Shown here: piece by piece, positions 1 through 10,496 of the stretch
How the letters are laid out: every line of letters begins with the position of its first letter
How positions within the stretch are numbered: position 1 is the first letter of the stretch
Position numbers and translations under genes: made by a program
Source of the DNA: Botryococcus braunii
Taxonomy: Eukaryota > Chlorophyta > Trebouxiophyceae
Reading direction: 5' to 3'
NCBI GenBank assembly: GCA_002005505.1
Contig: KV908464.1
Location: 81,001-145,000 of the forward strand
DNA: 64,000 nucleotides
Notes under the pieces: model-generated
Seen by the model: the letters and a program-made list of their open reading frames with translations, nothing else
Told to the model about the DNA's origin: nothing
The model's database searches: none

Positions 1-11
1 CAGAGGAATGG

Positions 12-2276
12 TTGGGGGAATTGTCAAGTAAACCGTCAGCATATGATGCATATATGTTCATTTGCAAGAAATTTGTGGGTGGTTACAACACTCAAGCCAA
101 TGCAGACTGGCTGAAGGAAATGTCTAGAGGGATGAGACGTGGAGAAACGATCTCTCAGTACGTGTCCATAATGATAAATCTCAAGAGCTGCTTGAAACGC
201 AATGGACATGACCTCTTGGATGGTCATGTGGCCACTCAGATAGTGCAGGGACTACCAGCTGCAGCCAATCCTCCCGGGCTGCTACCCACTGCAGTAGCTT
301 ATCCCCTTGATCAGCTGGCAGCTCTCATTTCCACCACAGCCGAGGCCTCTGGTTACAACGATGATGGAGAACAACCTGCCTTGGTGATGAAAGCAATGCC
401 TGCTCAACTGGAGGCAGCCCCAGTCCCCTCCACTAGCGGGGCAATTCCCTCCAGACAGCCAGCAGACACAGAATCAAGGGGGGAAGTGAGAGGCACGTGC
501 AACTACTGCCACAAAAAGGGCCATTTTTGGAGAGACTGCCGTAAACGCCAAAGGGATGCAGAGACACAACGCAATGTGGTGGCAGCTGTACAACAACTGG
601 CAGCCATGTGGCCCCAAGGGCAGTTTCCTGGAGCAGCACAGCCATCTCCCAGCGTGCAGCATGCATTCCCTGGCACTGGAGCGTTCCCACTGCTGCACCC
701 TCCTCCAGGCTCACCTTCTCCTCCCTCGGAAGGTATGCCATACGTGGTATCATATAATGTGCTGGATGGCAGTAAACACCAACAGTCCAAACAGTCTTGG
801 CTTGTGGACAGTGGAGCGTCTGTACATCTTGTGAGCAATCTGTCCCTGCTGCATGCCCCTACAGTCCATGACCACCCTATTCCAATGCTACTCGCTACGT
901 CTGATGCCACTGGGGGTATTGTTGCTACTGGGTCAGTGTGTCTCATGTCCTCTCAGCATGTTCCAGTGTGGCTGCATCATGTCCAGTGTGTTCCCTCAGC
1001 TACCACCAATATTTTATCAGTATCTGCTGCTCTGCGTGATGGAATCCGGTTCAGCACAGATAGACTTGGAGCATTCACTGCTGTCTCAGGACCGAGTGGT
1101 TGGCAGATGCCTGTGAAACCAGAGAATGGCCTGCATTATATCCATAACTGCCTCCCAATAGCACCAGTGAAGGTTCCTTATTCAGTAACAGCTGCTCTGA
1201 AGAAGAAATGCTCTAAAGCTCCAAGCCATGACTGTGCCAAACGTTTCCTGTGGCACAGCAGATTGGGACACCCAAGAGATCCATGGATGAAACGCCTGAG
1301 CAGTGAGCAACTGGTTACTGGCCTAGACACCTTATTGTCCCCTTGTGAAAAGTGTCCTAAGTACTGTGAAGCTTGCATTGAGGGGAAGCATGCACGTCCC
1401 CCATTTGGTGACAGCTCTAGACCGGCTGAGAAACCTCTTGACAGAATCCACATTGACACTGTGGGCCCCATATCACCAGCAGCCATTGCTGGGGAACGCT
1501 TTTGGGTAACTGTGACTGATGAGGCATCTGGGTGGAAGGCAGTGCTGCCAGTGAAGTCAAAAGATGTAATTGGAGCTGTTGTCAGAGACCTAATTTTTTA
1601 CTGGCAAACTGAGAAGGAAACTACAGTGAAGTGCATCCGCTGTGACAGAGGCACAGAGTTCTTAAATGCCAAGTTCAAGGAATTTTGTGCATCCCAGGGC
1701 ACTAAACTGGAGACATCTGCCCCATGTACCCCTCAGCAGAATGGAGTTGCTGAGAGAGCCAACAGGACCCTCAAAGAGCGCACCAGAACCCTCCTCAATT
1801 TTGCTGCAGCAAGCCCTGTGATGTGGAAGGAAGCCCTGGAGACAGCCTGCACCCTCCTAAATATGGGACCCAGCTCAGGCAGGCCCCTATCTCCCTGCGA
1901 AATGTTCATGGGATACAAACCAGATGTATCCTTGCTGCGCACATGGGGATGCCTTGCATTTGTGCATGTTCCTGATCAGCAGAGGGGGGCATTTGCACCA
2001 AAAGCTGTGGCTGGGATGTTCACTGGTTACTCTCCAGTGTCAAAGGCATACCGTGTCTATATGGGAGGGGGGATCTGGAGAGAGAGCAGAGATATCCAAT
2101 TTGTGGAACACATTCGAGGAGCTACTCGGGTGGGAATGGAAGTTCTCCCTGACCAGCCTCAGCAGTTCTCATATCCTGAAGACTTACCAGGGCAAATGCA
2201 CAGCAGCAACCCAGTGGTGTCATTGCCACAGTGCAGCGCAGAATCAGACTGTCAGCAGCCCAGGCTCCAGCATTAG
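12..2276 (+). pseudogene. copia A gag-protease-integrase open frame
   Basis: A 754-codon frame, truncated at the window edge (the first Met at 12 is probably not the native start). In order: UBN2-type copia gag (residues about 1-150); a CCHC knuckle CNYCHKKGHFWRDC near residue 163; the aspartic protease motif VDSGASVHL near residue 265; a GAG-pre-integrase HHCC region with HSRLGHP near 415; then the integrase core with HIDTVGP, CDRGTEF and the glutamate in QNGVAERANR. All three DDE residues are present. The frame runs out at 2276, while the downstream linker continues in another frame, which indicates a one-base indel somewhere in about 2130-2260. Confidence 0.9.
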
Positions 2277-4801
2277 ACCTGACAGCTCCTTCCCAGTACC
2301 CTCTGACCAGGCTGCAACTGAGCCTGCTAGTCAGGGGAAGCCTTCCCAAGAGGAGGGCATTCCTAATGTGACTCCTGAATCACGCACGGGAGAACAGCAC
2401 CCGGACTTGGATCAGTCCGGGACTCTGGACGCAATTCAACGACTGGCGCGAGGAAGTTCGGACAGCGGGCAACATCAACTAATATTAGAGCGAGCACAGC
2501 AGTCACTGCGTAACACTCATCCGGCAACGACCATTCCGCCTCCGGACGGACTGTCGCGGGCTCAACGCTATGAGCAACGAACTGCGGCTCGAGAGATCCT
2601 GCTGGCACATGATAAGGGAGAGAGCTGTGAGCGAGAGGGGATGACTGAAGGTGACACAGAGTCACAGGGACCAGGGGAAGTGCAGGAATTGGGTCAGGAC
2701 ACCGAGAGACCTGCTTCACTTGTAAGAGATGAGAGGGGGGCAGTCTCTGATCAGACTGCAGATGGTCCAAGTGAGCTGAGCTGTATGGGTGGGACCTGCT
2801 CAGTGCCTGAGAGAAATGTTAGAGATGAGAACTCAATCTGTGATGCCCAAGGACAATGTGGTGCCAGCCACGCAAGTGTGGGCCATGCATGGGAGTGTGC
2901 TGCTAGGCCTGCGCCCCAGCGCTCATGTCTAGTAGGGAGCAGACAGAGAGAGAGAGAGACATGGGCACAGCATCAAGACAGACCAAGAGCTCATGCAATG
3001 CAGAGTGGTTCAAATGCCTGTGAGAGTCCAGACGGGACTGGAAACCGTCAGCCATGTGAGAGTGTGTCTGAGGAGGTGAATCGGAAGCCTGGACAGTGTG
3101 AGAATTCCCCCAATTACAAGAGCTTTCCGAGAGGTACCTGTGTTTAGGAGGATGATGTGAGAGTGGCTGGCAGCAAGCTTGAGAGGGCAAGCTGTGAGTC
3201 TAAGAGAGAGAAAGAGCAGAGGGGGAGATCTGGATCTTTGCCCACAGTTCCCACGTGCAGTGCGGCGACATTCAGTGAAAGAGTAGTGGGTGACAGTGAG
3301 AGTAAGAGTAAGCAAGATCAGGGGAAGCACACTGGTGTGCGTTTTGGGAAGATTAGTGTGCCTTCCAGTCTAAAGGAGGCCCAGCAGTCCCCACAGTGGG
3401 AATATTGGAAGGCTGCTATGCAGGAGGAGCAAAACTCCTTAGATGCTCATGAGGTGATGGAGTTTGTTCCTAGACCTCGTGGTCACAAAGTAATCCCAGT
3501 TCACTGGATTTTCTCAGTGAAAATGGATGCTCATGGTAATGTGCTTAGATTCAAGGCCAGGCTGGTGGCTCAAGGGTGTAGGCAAATTCCAGGAGTGGAT
3601 GTGATGGAGGTATTTGCTCCCACCAGCAGTTATGGGTCTAGAAGAGCTTTGCTGTCAGTGGCTGCACAGGAGGGTCTTGAAATTCACCAGGTGGATGTCA
3701 AGACTGCATTTTTAAATGGTGAATTAGAGGAGGAGGTCTATGTCACACAACCTCCTGGGTTTGAGAATGGGGATGGGAACACTGTGTGTCGCTTGAAGAA
3801 GGCACTGTATGGCCTGAAGCAAGCTCCAAGGGCATGGCATAAGACCCTTAATGAGAAGCTACTTACCATGGGGTATGAGGTGTGCAAGAGTGATGCTGGG
3901 GTATATGTGAAATGTTCTGTGGATGGAGGGAAATCCTTTGTGTTGATTTATGTTGATGATCTGTTGATAGTTTCCAAGGGCATGAGTGAGATTGAGAGAG
4001 TGAAAGGGTTGCTTAAGCAGGAGTTCACTATTCATGATCTAGGAGAGGTGAAAGATTTTTTGGGCTGCCAAGTGATGAGAGATAGAGAGAAAGGGTTGAT
4101 TTCTTTGAGCTGCATCCCCAAGATTGATGCCCTAGTTGAGAAATTTGGGCTAGATCTGGAGTCTGTGGGGCCTGACACCCCTATGACTAAGGATTTTGTG
4201 GCCACACAGCAACCTATGTCTAAGGACAACAGTGCCAGCATTGGAGCTGGGAGTCCCTTACCACCAGGTCACAGATATTGTGAACTGGTTGGGTCACTGT
4301 TGTATATTGCCAACACCACTCGGCCTGATATTTCCCAGGCTGTGGGAGTGCTCTCCAGGTATAGGATTACTTCCACCACTGCTCACTGGAATGAAGCCAT
4401 TAGAGTGTTGAAATATCTGATGGCTACCAGGGATCTTGTGTTAGTACTTGGAGGGAAGGACACAGAGCTGGAGGGCTTTGTGGATGCAGATTATGGTGGT
4501 GATCAGGATCACCGGTTTTCCACTACTGGTTACGTAATTCGTGTGTTTGGAGGAGCTGTAGTTTGGGGAAGCAAGAAGCAGTCTGCAGTGGCCACATCCA
4601 CGGTAGAGGCTGAGTTTATGGCAGCAAGTGCAGCTGTCAAAGAGGCGAATTGGATGAAGGGATTCCTGGAAGAAATTGGTATTTCTCCATGGATTGTGAA
4701 GATCCACTGTGATAATCAGGGATGCATCAATCATCTCAGAAATCCAGTGTTCTCTAAGCATACCAAGCACATTGCAATCAGCTTTCATTTTGCTCGGGAA
4801 G
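2254..4801 (+). pseudogene. copia A linker, reverse transcriptase and start of RNase H
   Basis: The polyprotein continues in a new frame. Up to about 3350 it is a hydrophilic, Ser/Glu/Cys-rich linker holding the motif GLSRAQRYEQRTAARE and a short RE run, with one TAG at 3145-3147. The same frame then encodes reverse transcriptase: the start of RT near 3360, VKTAFLNGELEEEVYVTQPPG, LKKALYGLKQAPRAW, and the catalytic YVDDLLIV near 3948. Then comes copia-type RNase H with VDADYGGD and TVEAEFMA. Coding stops where the 4802-6252 element is inserted, within codons for the sequence FARE. Confidence 0.9.
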
Positions 4802-4966
4802 TGTAATATTCTTGCAAAGGATGGCCGTGCACCGACGAAAGTGCTAGTATGGTCCGTACACCATACCATATACTGTGCGAGCCTACGAGGCTACACCCAG
4901 TACCAATGTACCGCCCGGCACGTGCAGGGACGAGCACCGGCACCGTCTGCCTACCGGCGCGCTACA
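4802..4966 (-). repeat. LTR of TRIM-like element (3' LTR in its own sense)
   Basis: 165-bp terminal repeat, tgtaatattc to gcgctaca on the plus strand, matching 6088-6252. Confidence 0.9.
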
Positions 4967-6087
4967 TTCTCCCCCTCCTAGGTGACCAAGCTCCTGCGAG
5001 GTCCTAAGAGGAGATGTCTAGAGAGTTGCTTTTATGCCTTATGTGAGAAGACACCCTAGAGAATCGCTTCAACGCCTCGTGGAACTTGTAGCGCAACCAT
5101 CAGCCAAAGGCCGTCATCATATGGTCACTCCCCTATGGGGTACACAGCTCTCACCTCCCAACGTAAGCCTCATCTCTCTTTCTCTTCTCACTATCCAGCG
5201 TAAGCTTCCTCTCTCCCTCTCTCCTCCCCCCAGAGACACGTTGCCCACCACGAGGCCCACGTGGTGAACGGGTCTATGGACCAATGCCAGGCAAGGAGCA
5301 GAGGCAACTGGGCCAGGCAGACAAAAGAAGTGTCTAATGTGCCGCAACACAAAAGAACAAATCCTTCATTATGCAATGATGGAAGCAAAACCAGCATGCA
5401 AAGCTCAATCCACATTTATGGCATTTTCCAACGGCCCCATAAATGCAGTACTAAGCAAACCGAGCACTAAAAGAGACTGTGAAAATAGAAAGTATTTTCA
5501 GCTCCATGCTTCTCGGCGCCAATCAACAAAGCAAGACCTCGTCATATCCGTGTAAGATCGGCATCCGGAAAAGTTGAAACTTTACCACCGAAATCCCAAC
5601 GATATGCTCGAAACACCAAAGTTTCATTAAGGCAATGCAAGTTGAAAAACAATTGCAAAGGATTAGCAACCCAAAGCAAACCAAACGAGGGGAAGCGCAC
5701 ACTCACCATCGTGAAGTGCCACCTTCCTCCCCCACCGTCCCCACGGAAACGGCGGAGCCAAACGCCATTAGAAAGATTACAGAAAAATCCGAACTTTCTT
5801 GCTTGGATCCACACACCAAGCTTGGCGTCGACCTTCGCAGGCCAGAACCATCCCCGTCATCCGAACTTATATGGGTGCGAAGAACGGATTCTCCCAACCA
5901 AAGTCCGTGCAGGTGATACCAAGGTGTTGTTGATCCTTCGATCTAGTGGGAAACAACCCAAATAGGACGACAGGCAGCAACGAAGACACACTGAAGCATC
6001 GACACCATCCGCAAGACACACTTAAGCGTCAAACAGGATCAACAACCAACATCGCAAATCCACCGACTTGGATATGGGCCACCAAAA

Positions 6088-6252
6088 TGTAATATTCTTG
6101 CAAAGGATGGCCGTGCACCGACGAAAGTGCTAGTATGGTCCGTACACCATACCATATACTGTGCGAGCCTACGAGGCTACACCCAGTACCAATGTACCGC
6201 CCGGCACGTGCAGGGACGAGCACCGGCACCGTCTGCCTACCGGCGCGCTACA
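6088..6252 (-). repeat. LTR of TRIM-like element (5' LTR in its own sense)
   Basis: 165-bp terminal repeat identical by eye to 4802-4966. It is followed by the ggaag duplication and the resumed copia A RNase H frame. Confidence 0.9.
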
Positions 6253-6257
6253 GGAAG

Positions 6258-6391
6258 CTATTGCATTGGGGCAGGTTGATGTGAAATACGTTCCATCTGC
6301 TAGGAATGTGGCAGATATATTTACCAAGCCTCTGACAAGGCAGGTATTTCAGAGTCATCGTGAGGCTCTGGGATTGGCCAAGTTTTTGTGA
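6258..6391 (+). pseudogene. copia A RNase H C-terminal tail
   Basis: This is the end of the RNase H reading frame, separated from its body by the inserted element at 4802-6252. It encodes the conserved copia tail VDVKYVPSARNVADIFTKPL and closes with TGA at 6389-6391. Joining 4797-4801 (ggaag) to 6258 would restore continuity, which is the evidence that ggaag is a target-site duplication. Confidence 0.9.
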
Positions 6392-6397
6392 GGAAAA

Positions 6398-6409
6398 GGC
6401 AAGGGGAAG
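6398..6409 (+). promoter_or_regulatory. Polypurine tract of copia A
   Basis: ggcaaggggaag abuts the LTR start at 6410. The core caaggggaag is shared with elements C and E. Confidence 0.85.
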
Positions 6410-7115
6410 TGTTATAATAGTGACAGAACATTTTGGTGCCTTTCCCTCAGAAGAGTAATAGTGGCCAGATCAGCTTCAATGAATAATCGGTGGCAGAACC
6501 TGGGAGTTTTGCCAGAACTCATCTAGACCAGTTATACGTTGATTAGGAAGGATGAGGTAATCAGACACGGTTTGCTAGAAAGGATTTATGACACCGGCGT
6601 GCAAGGACGAGGCACTTGATTGGGACATTAAAGGCACTTCGGGTGCTTATCTCTTGACTGTTGCCTATCAAGTCCTCATTCACATTCGGTCACTGCTTGT
6701 TCTCCTACACACAACAAGAGTACCGACGAGCCAATCACCCTTCGTGCCCGGGTCATACAGGTAACCTGACGTTAAGAGACTGAAGCCTCATTGACAATGG
6801 GTTAGGAAAGGTCTAGGTTATATGATTAAGTTGGTGCTAATGTTTTCCTCATTTGAACACTGATAATGCAGACTATCAGTAGTTACGTAGATCGAGTAGT
6901 TTGAATTACGGAGCGATGAGAGAAAGCAAGTAGCATTGTAATGACTTGATTGGGACATTAAAGGCACTTCGGGTGCTTATCTCTTGACTGTTGCCTATCA
7001 AGTCCTCATTCACATTCGGTCACTGCTTGTTCTCCTACACACAACAAGAGTACCGACGAGCTAATCACCCTTCGTGCCCTGGTCATACAGGGAACGCCGA
7101 CCTCAGAAGTTTACA
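6410..7115 (+). repeat. 3' LTR of copia A, with internal duplication
   Basis: Begins tgttataata and most likely ends agtttaca (706 bp). The end is inferred by analogy with element C and has no second copy in the window to confirm it. It contains a 148-bp direct duplication, 6614-6761 and 6944-7091 (spacing 330 bp), differing at about two positions. The second copy ends 24 bp before the LTR end. Confidence 0.75.
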
Positions 7116-7271
7116 AAATGATACTATGCTATACCACGGATAACAGTACTGATAACTGGATATACCTGGATTTTAAAATGGAGAATGGCCAAGTCACTGC
7201 CGCTGAAATACTTTACGGGCCTGGAATGCATCAAATATAAAATTAACAACCGAGGAGAATTTCGTCCGAGC

Positions 7272-7629
7272 TAGTGTTGGCATTTGTACGGAACGTAATT
7301 TCTACGGAACTACGGAACTTATCAAAAATCCGTAGGTAATTTTGTCTCGTTACGGATTTTCTACGGAGGCCTGCGGTACATAAAAAACTTGTACCGCATT
7401 GTAATATCTGTACTGCCTTGACTTTGTACAGGAAATACTGCATTTCCCTACAGATTTGGTAGATTTAAGAGTAAAATGAAAATTTCAATGGTCGCACATT
7501 GTCCCAAATGACATTAGAGAACCTTTCAGAAACTTTCGGCCCAAACCCAAAATCTACGGAATTACTTTCCGTAAATCCGTAGTGAATCCGCAGCCATTGC
7601 ACGGAATACCGTAGAAATTGCGAACACTA
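7272..7629. mobile_element. hAT-type MITE
   Basis: A 358-bp AT-rich element with inverted ends tagtgttggca and tgcgaacacta. It is flanked by 8-bp direct repeats gtccgagc (7264-7271) and gcccgagt (7630-7637) that match at 6 of 8 sites, the two differences being transitions. An 8-bp duplication and TAGNGTTNGCA ends are typical of hAT transposons. The interior holds many copies of ctacgga/tccgtag in both orientations near the ends, as expected for subterminal transposase-binding repeats. There is no coding capacity. Confidence 0.72.
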
Positions 7630-7637
7630 GCCCGAGT

Positions 7638-7861
7638 ACCCCTCGGCGCCCCGTCTATCGGGTTATATTTCCTATACCCATCCCCTTAGCCAAAATGGCT
7701 GGTCCTGGATGTAATATTTCCTTCCTTCCTTCCTTACTATACGTATAGTATACTAGGCTTCGTGTCAAGTGTACCACGGCAAGTGGTACCGGGTTGTGGC
7801 GTCGCTCAAGTGCGGGTGCCTAGTCGGCGGCAACAAGGATACATAGTGTAAAGAGATTTCC
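7638..7861. other. Unassigned spacer before gypsy B
   Basis: No gene is seen. It holds a short ttcc repeat near 7719-7733 and the 16-bp palindrome tactatacgtatagta near 7736-7751. Confidence 0.5.
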
Positions 7862-7866
7862 GTGCA

Positions 7867-9360
7867 TGTAGCATTTCCTAGGGTATAATGCTCTAGTATG
7901 GTCCTTGGCATTGCTCTATGACTTGCCATGTGATCTAGATTCACGGTACAACCTCGCTCAGGTAGTCGCTCGGTTGCCCGACTATACGTCCGTGGCAGTA
8001 CGGTGTACATCCGACCCTGGATGGGATTAAGAAGGAAAAAGGAAGATGGGGGCGAGAGCCCTAAACTCCCACCCCGACACTTCCGGCAGTGTGACCCGTG
8101 GGTGTGACCTATTTCCCTCCCCCCAGTATGACTAATAAAGAATACCTGGGAAACCAAGAAAGATTAGGTTAGATTGGGTCCAGACCGACGGTTACGTACC
8201 CCTACCCCCCACCCCTCAAGAATTATATCAAACCCTCTGTCTAAAGAGCTAACAAATCCCACAGCATAAACAACCCCCCCCCCCAACGAAGGGTGAAAGT
8301 GTGAAGTTTAATGTTCGTATTGTCGTACCTGGCACTGAAGGTGTGAGGGGACCCATAGGAGCAGATGGGGCCCTCATCTAGCCCCACAAGGTCCCGTGTA
8401 CATGCATGCAAGAAGCTGTGGTGTGGCTGGGTCATAGGAACATGATAAGGTGTGTTAACTGCCCTGGAGTGTCCACGGGAAATGCACGTTGGGCTGAGGC
8501 ATATGAAGGTTACTGTTGTCTGTGGGAAATGTAGCAAAATAGAAGGCAATCCGGAAATACATAATCCCACCAATGCAAAGCATCCATCGTACCCCCAAAA
8601 ACCTGTATCAGGGTGTGTGATTATAGTCTGAACAGGGTCCGGAACCCCCCATTGACCCCCGATGCTCCCCAAAGACTCCCCGATTACGCATCGTTTGACC
8701 CAAAATGAATTCAAAAAAGGATTTAATATAAATTATCACACAACAAGGGCAGAAACAGGCGGGCGCGCTATTTAAGGTGTAGCTAAGCAGTGCGGAAGCT
8801 GCCAGAATGCGCCAGAATGCCCCAACTCGTCCGTCACAGCAGCAAAAACCAAGCGTAGTTGATGGTGTAAGATATGACATGAAATGGTTCGAAGTCAGGG
8901 CCCACACCTGCACCATGCAGCGGCCCTGGTCAGCGGTCTGCGTGGACTGGGAGGACCACGAGCCGCGGACCCTGCAAGTAGGCTGGCACTGGCGAGCAGA
9001 GGGGTGGCTAACGAAAAAGTAAGCGGAAGTCCGTAGTGGGGTGCCGAGGTGGCAGAAAAAAGTGTGAGAGGAAGGGAAAAGGCGGGTCTAGGGACAGTGA
9101 CTCTCACGCCAGTAATTTACATAGAGTGTTCCCCCCAGACATAAAGGGCAGCTGTCAACCGGTCGGGACAGCATTCAAGAAAGCATCCCGCAAGGTTGAG
9201 TTAGATATCCCAAAGTACGGAGCAATTCGAGGTATGATTCGTAAAATCCGGTGTCGGGATTAAGGGCGAGCCTGTGAATCAATCATGTAACACTCTTTCC
9301 GTTCACACCACGAACTGTCTCACTGTCTCATCCAAATCTCTTCCGCTCAGTTATGCTACA
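7867..9360 (+). repeat. 5' LTR of gypsy B, interrupted
   Basis: LTR sequence occupies 7867-8031 and 9265-9360. Its join in the uninterrupted 3' LTR is seen at 12802-12818. The intervening bases are a foreign insert plus its duplicated target gggattaag. Confidence 0.92.
8032..9255. mobile_element. Unclassified 1.22-kb insertion in the B 5' LTR
   Basis: Bounded by a 9-bp direct duplication gggattaag (8023-8031 and 9256-9264) that is present once in the 3' LTR, so this is a true insertion. I see no convincing terminal inverted repeats, no LTRs, no poly(A) and no recognisable protein. A 9-bp duplication would suit a Mutator-like element, and an 8-bp reading would suit hAT, but the ends (aaggaaaaagg and aatccggtgtc) support neither strongly. 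Confidence 0.7.
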
Positions 9361-9361
9361 G

Positions 9362-9375
9362 TGGTATCGGCGACA
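9362..9375 (+). promoter_or_regulatory. Primer-binding site of gypsy B
   Basis: tggtatcggcgaca begins one base after the 5' LTR. The same 14 bases follow the 5' LTRs of D (38991) and F (34502). The first seven bases agree with the plant initiator-Met primer site; the rest does not, so the tRNA is unidentified. Confidence 0.8.
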
Positions 9376-9429
9376 AGGCTAGTTCCTTGTCGTTGGTTCG
9401 TGGTGCGTTCTTTTCTTTCGAGATTTGTG

Positions 9430-9954
9430 ATGTCGCGGCATCCTCGTTCGGGTTCAAGGGCTCGTGCACCTAGTCCTGGCATCGCAGAGCCAGATCCATC
9501 CCTAGATCTTCTTGATTATGTATATGTAGATCTTGTAGGGGTAGATCCTCGTCGTGTGCTTAGGCATCGGGTAGATATCGGTGCCATGCCCGAAGGAGCC
9601 GTTGCATTAGGATCTAGTGTTCCGTCGCATTCCCCTCCAGTTGATACCTCTCAGAGCATTTTAGAGGGACTTGAGATGTTAATTCAGTGCTCTCTCGCGC
9701 AACCTGCACCTGTGGTCGTGCCGCAGCCCATACCAACGGCAACTCCGGCATCGGCTACAGCCTCGTCAGGTTCAGGGAAGCCCTCGCTTCAGTTTCCAGA
9801 CACATCTGTATTTTATGGAGATCCAATGAAGTTGGATCCATGGCTTATGCAGACTGAAATGTTTTTGGGGGCCTGCGATGTAGGCCTGCATCCGCTCGGT
9901 CCGTGGAGGTGGCTACGATGTTCTACCGTTGCTTCCAACTACAAGTTGAGTTGA
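9430..9954 (+). pseudogene. gypsy B gag, N-terminal part
   Basis: Starts at the ATG at 9430 (MSRHPRSGSRARAPSPG), the same start as D gag. It retains a Pro/Ser-rich N-terminus and the beginning of the retrotransposon gag domain (GDPMKLDPWLMQTEMFL). The frame ends at 9952-9954. Relative to D, about 480 bp that would carry the rest of gag and the CCHC knuckle are missing, with the joint near 9950-9975. Confidence 0.85.
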
Positions 9955-10032
9955 GGAGGCACCTTTCCAAATCAAATAAAACTTGATTTGGGTTTCTTTC
10001 TTGGTTTTCAGCAGTGTGAGCCCTGCTTTTAG

Positions 10033-10494
10033 ATGGTTTCCACCTGTTCTGCAGTCCAGTATGGGATCCCTGTATTGCACGACGTGGGGAATCTTCAGGA
10101 CTTCTTCTCTAGCTGTTGCCATAGTTTCATGACCCATTACGTGGATGGGCATGGTGTATGTAGGAAGTTTCAGACATCACCCCCTGACAGTGACCTGGCC
10201 AGTCCTGATGTTCAGTGTAAGAGTGGTGCAGCTTTCTCGTTTCCTGCAAGTACTTCTCATGTTGTATTGTTTTGTCAGAGTAGTGGCAGAGCGTCTGCTG
10301 TCAGCCAACTTGTAACCCACTTACTCCCTGGTACCAGATTGACTGTGCTTTCTGGCCCGAGTGATTGTGGACAGGTGTTGGAAGGGGCTACTCGGCAGCA
10401 ATCTCATGATGTCTTGCTTTCGAGCCCTGTGTTGACTGCTTTGGCATTACTTCCACCGTTCAGAGCTCGCCCCACTGCTACTCATCAGGCTTAA
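10033..10494 (+). pseudogene. gypsy B pre-protease domain
   Basis: A 153-codon frame homologous to the frame at 40125 in D (shared QYGIPVL, FMTH, LPGTRLTVLS, QQSH). I do not recognise this domain; it lies between gag and protease in B and D and has a diverged counterpart in F. The frame ends with TAA, and protease follows in a different frame (a -1 relation), as in D. Confidence 0.7.
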
Positions 10495-10496
10495 CC

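Larger units (their letters stand above)
4802..6252 (-). mobile_element. Small non-autonomous LTR element (TRIM-like) in copia A
   Basis: Two direct repeats of 165 bp (4802-4966 and 6088-6252) that I read as identical flank 1121 bp with no recognisable protein. Repeats begin TG and end CA, and the target duplication is ggaag (4797-4801 and 6253-6257). Orientation is minus. Read on that strand, a purine run (ggagggggagaa, 4967-4978) abuts one LTR, and a primer-site-like TGGTGGCCCATATCC starts three bases after the other LTR. Size and lack of genes fit a terminal-repeat retrotransposon in miniature. The parent that supplies its proteins is not identified here. Confidence 0.88.
1..7115 (+). mobile_element. 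Ty1/copia retrotransposon A, 5' end outside window
   Basis: The element enters the window inside gag and ends with a 3' LTR. Domain order is gag, CCHC knuckle, protease, integrase, reverse transcriptase, RNase H; integrase before RT is the Ty1/copia order. It is dead: there is a frameshift near 2130-2260, an in-frame TAG at 3145-3147, and a 1451-bp element inserted at 4802 inside the RNase H region. The polypurine tract caaggggaag lies directly before the LTR at 6410. The right flank after the LTR is aaatg; its left partner is off-window, so the duplication cannot be checked. Confidence 0.93.
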
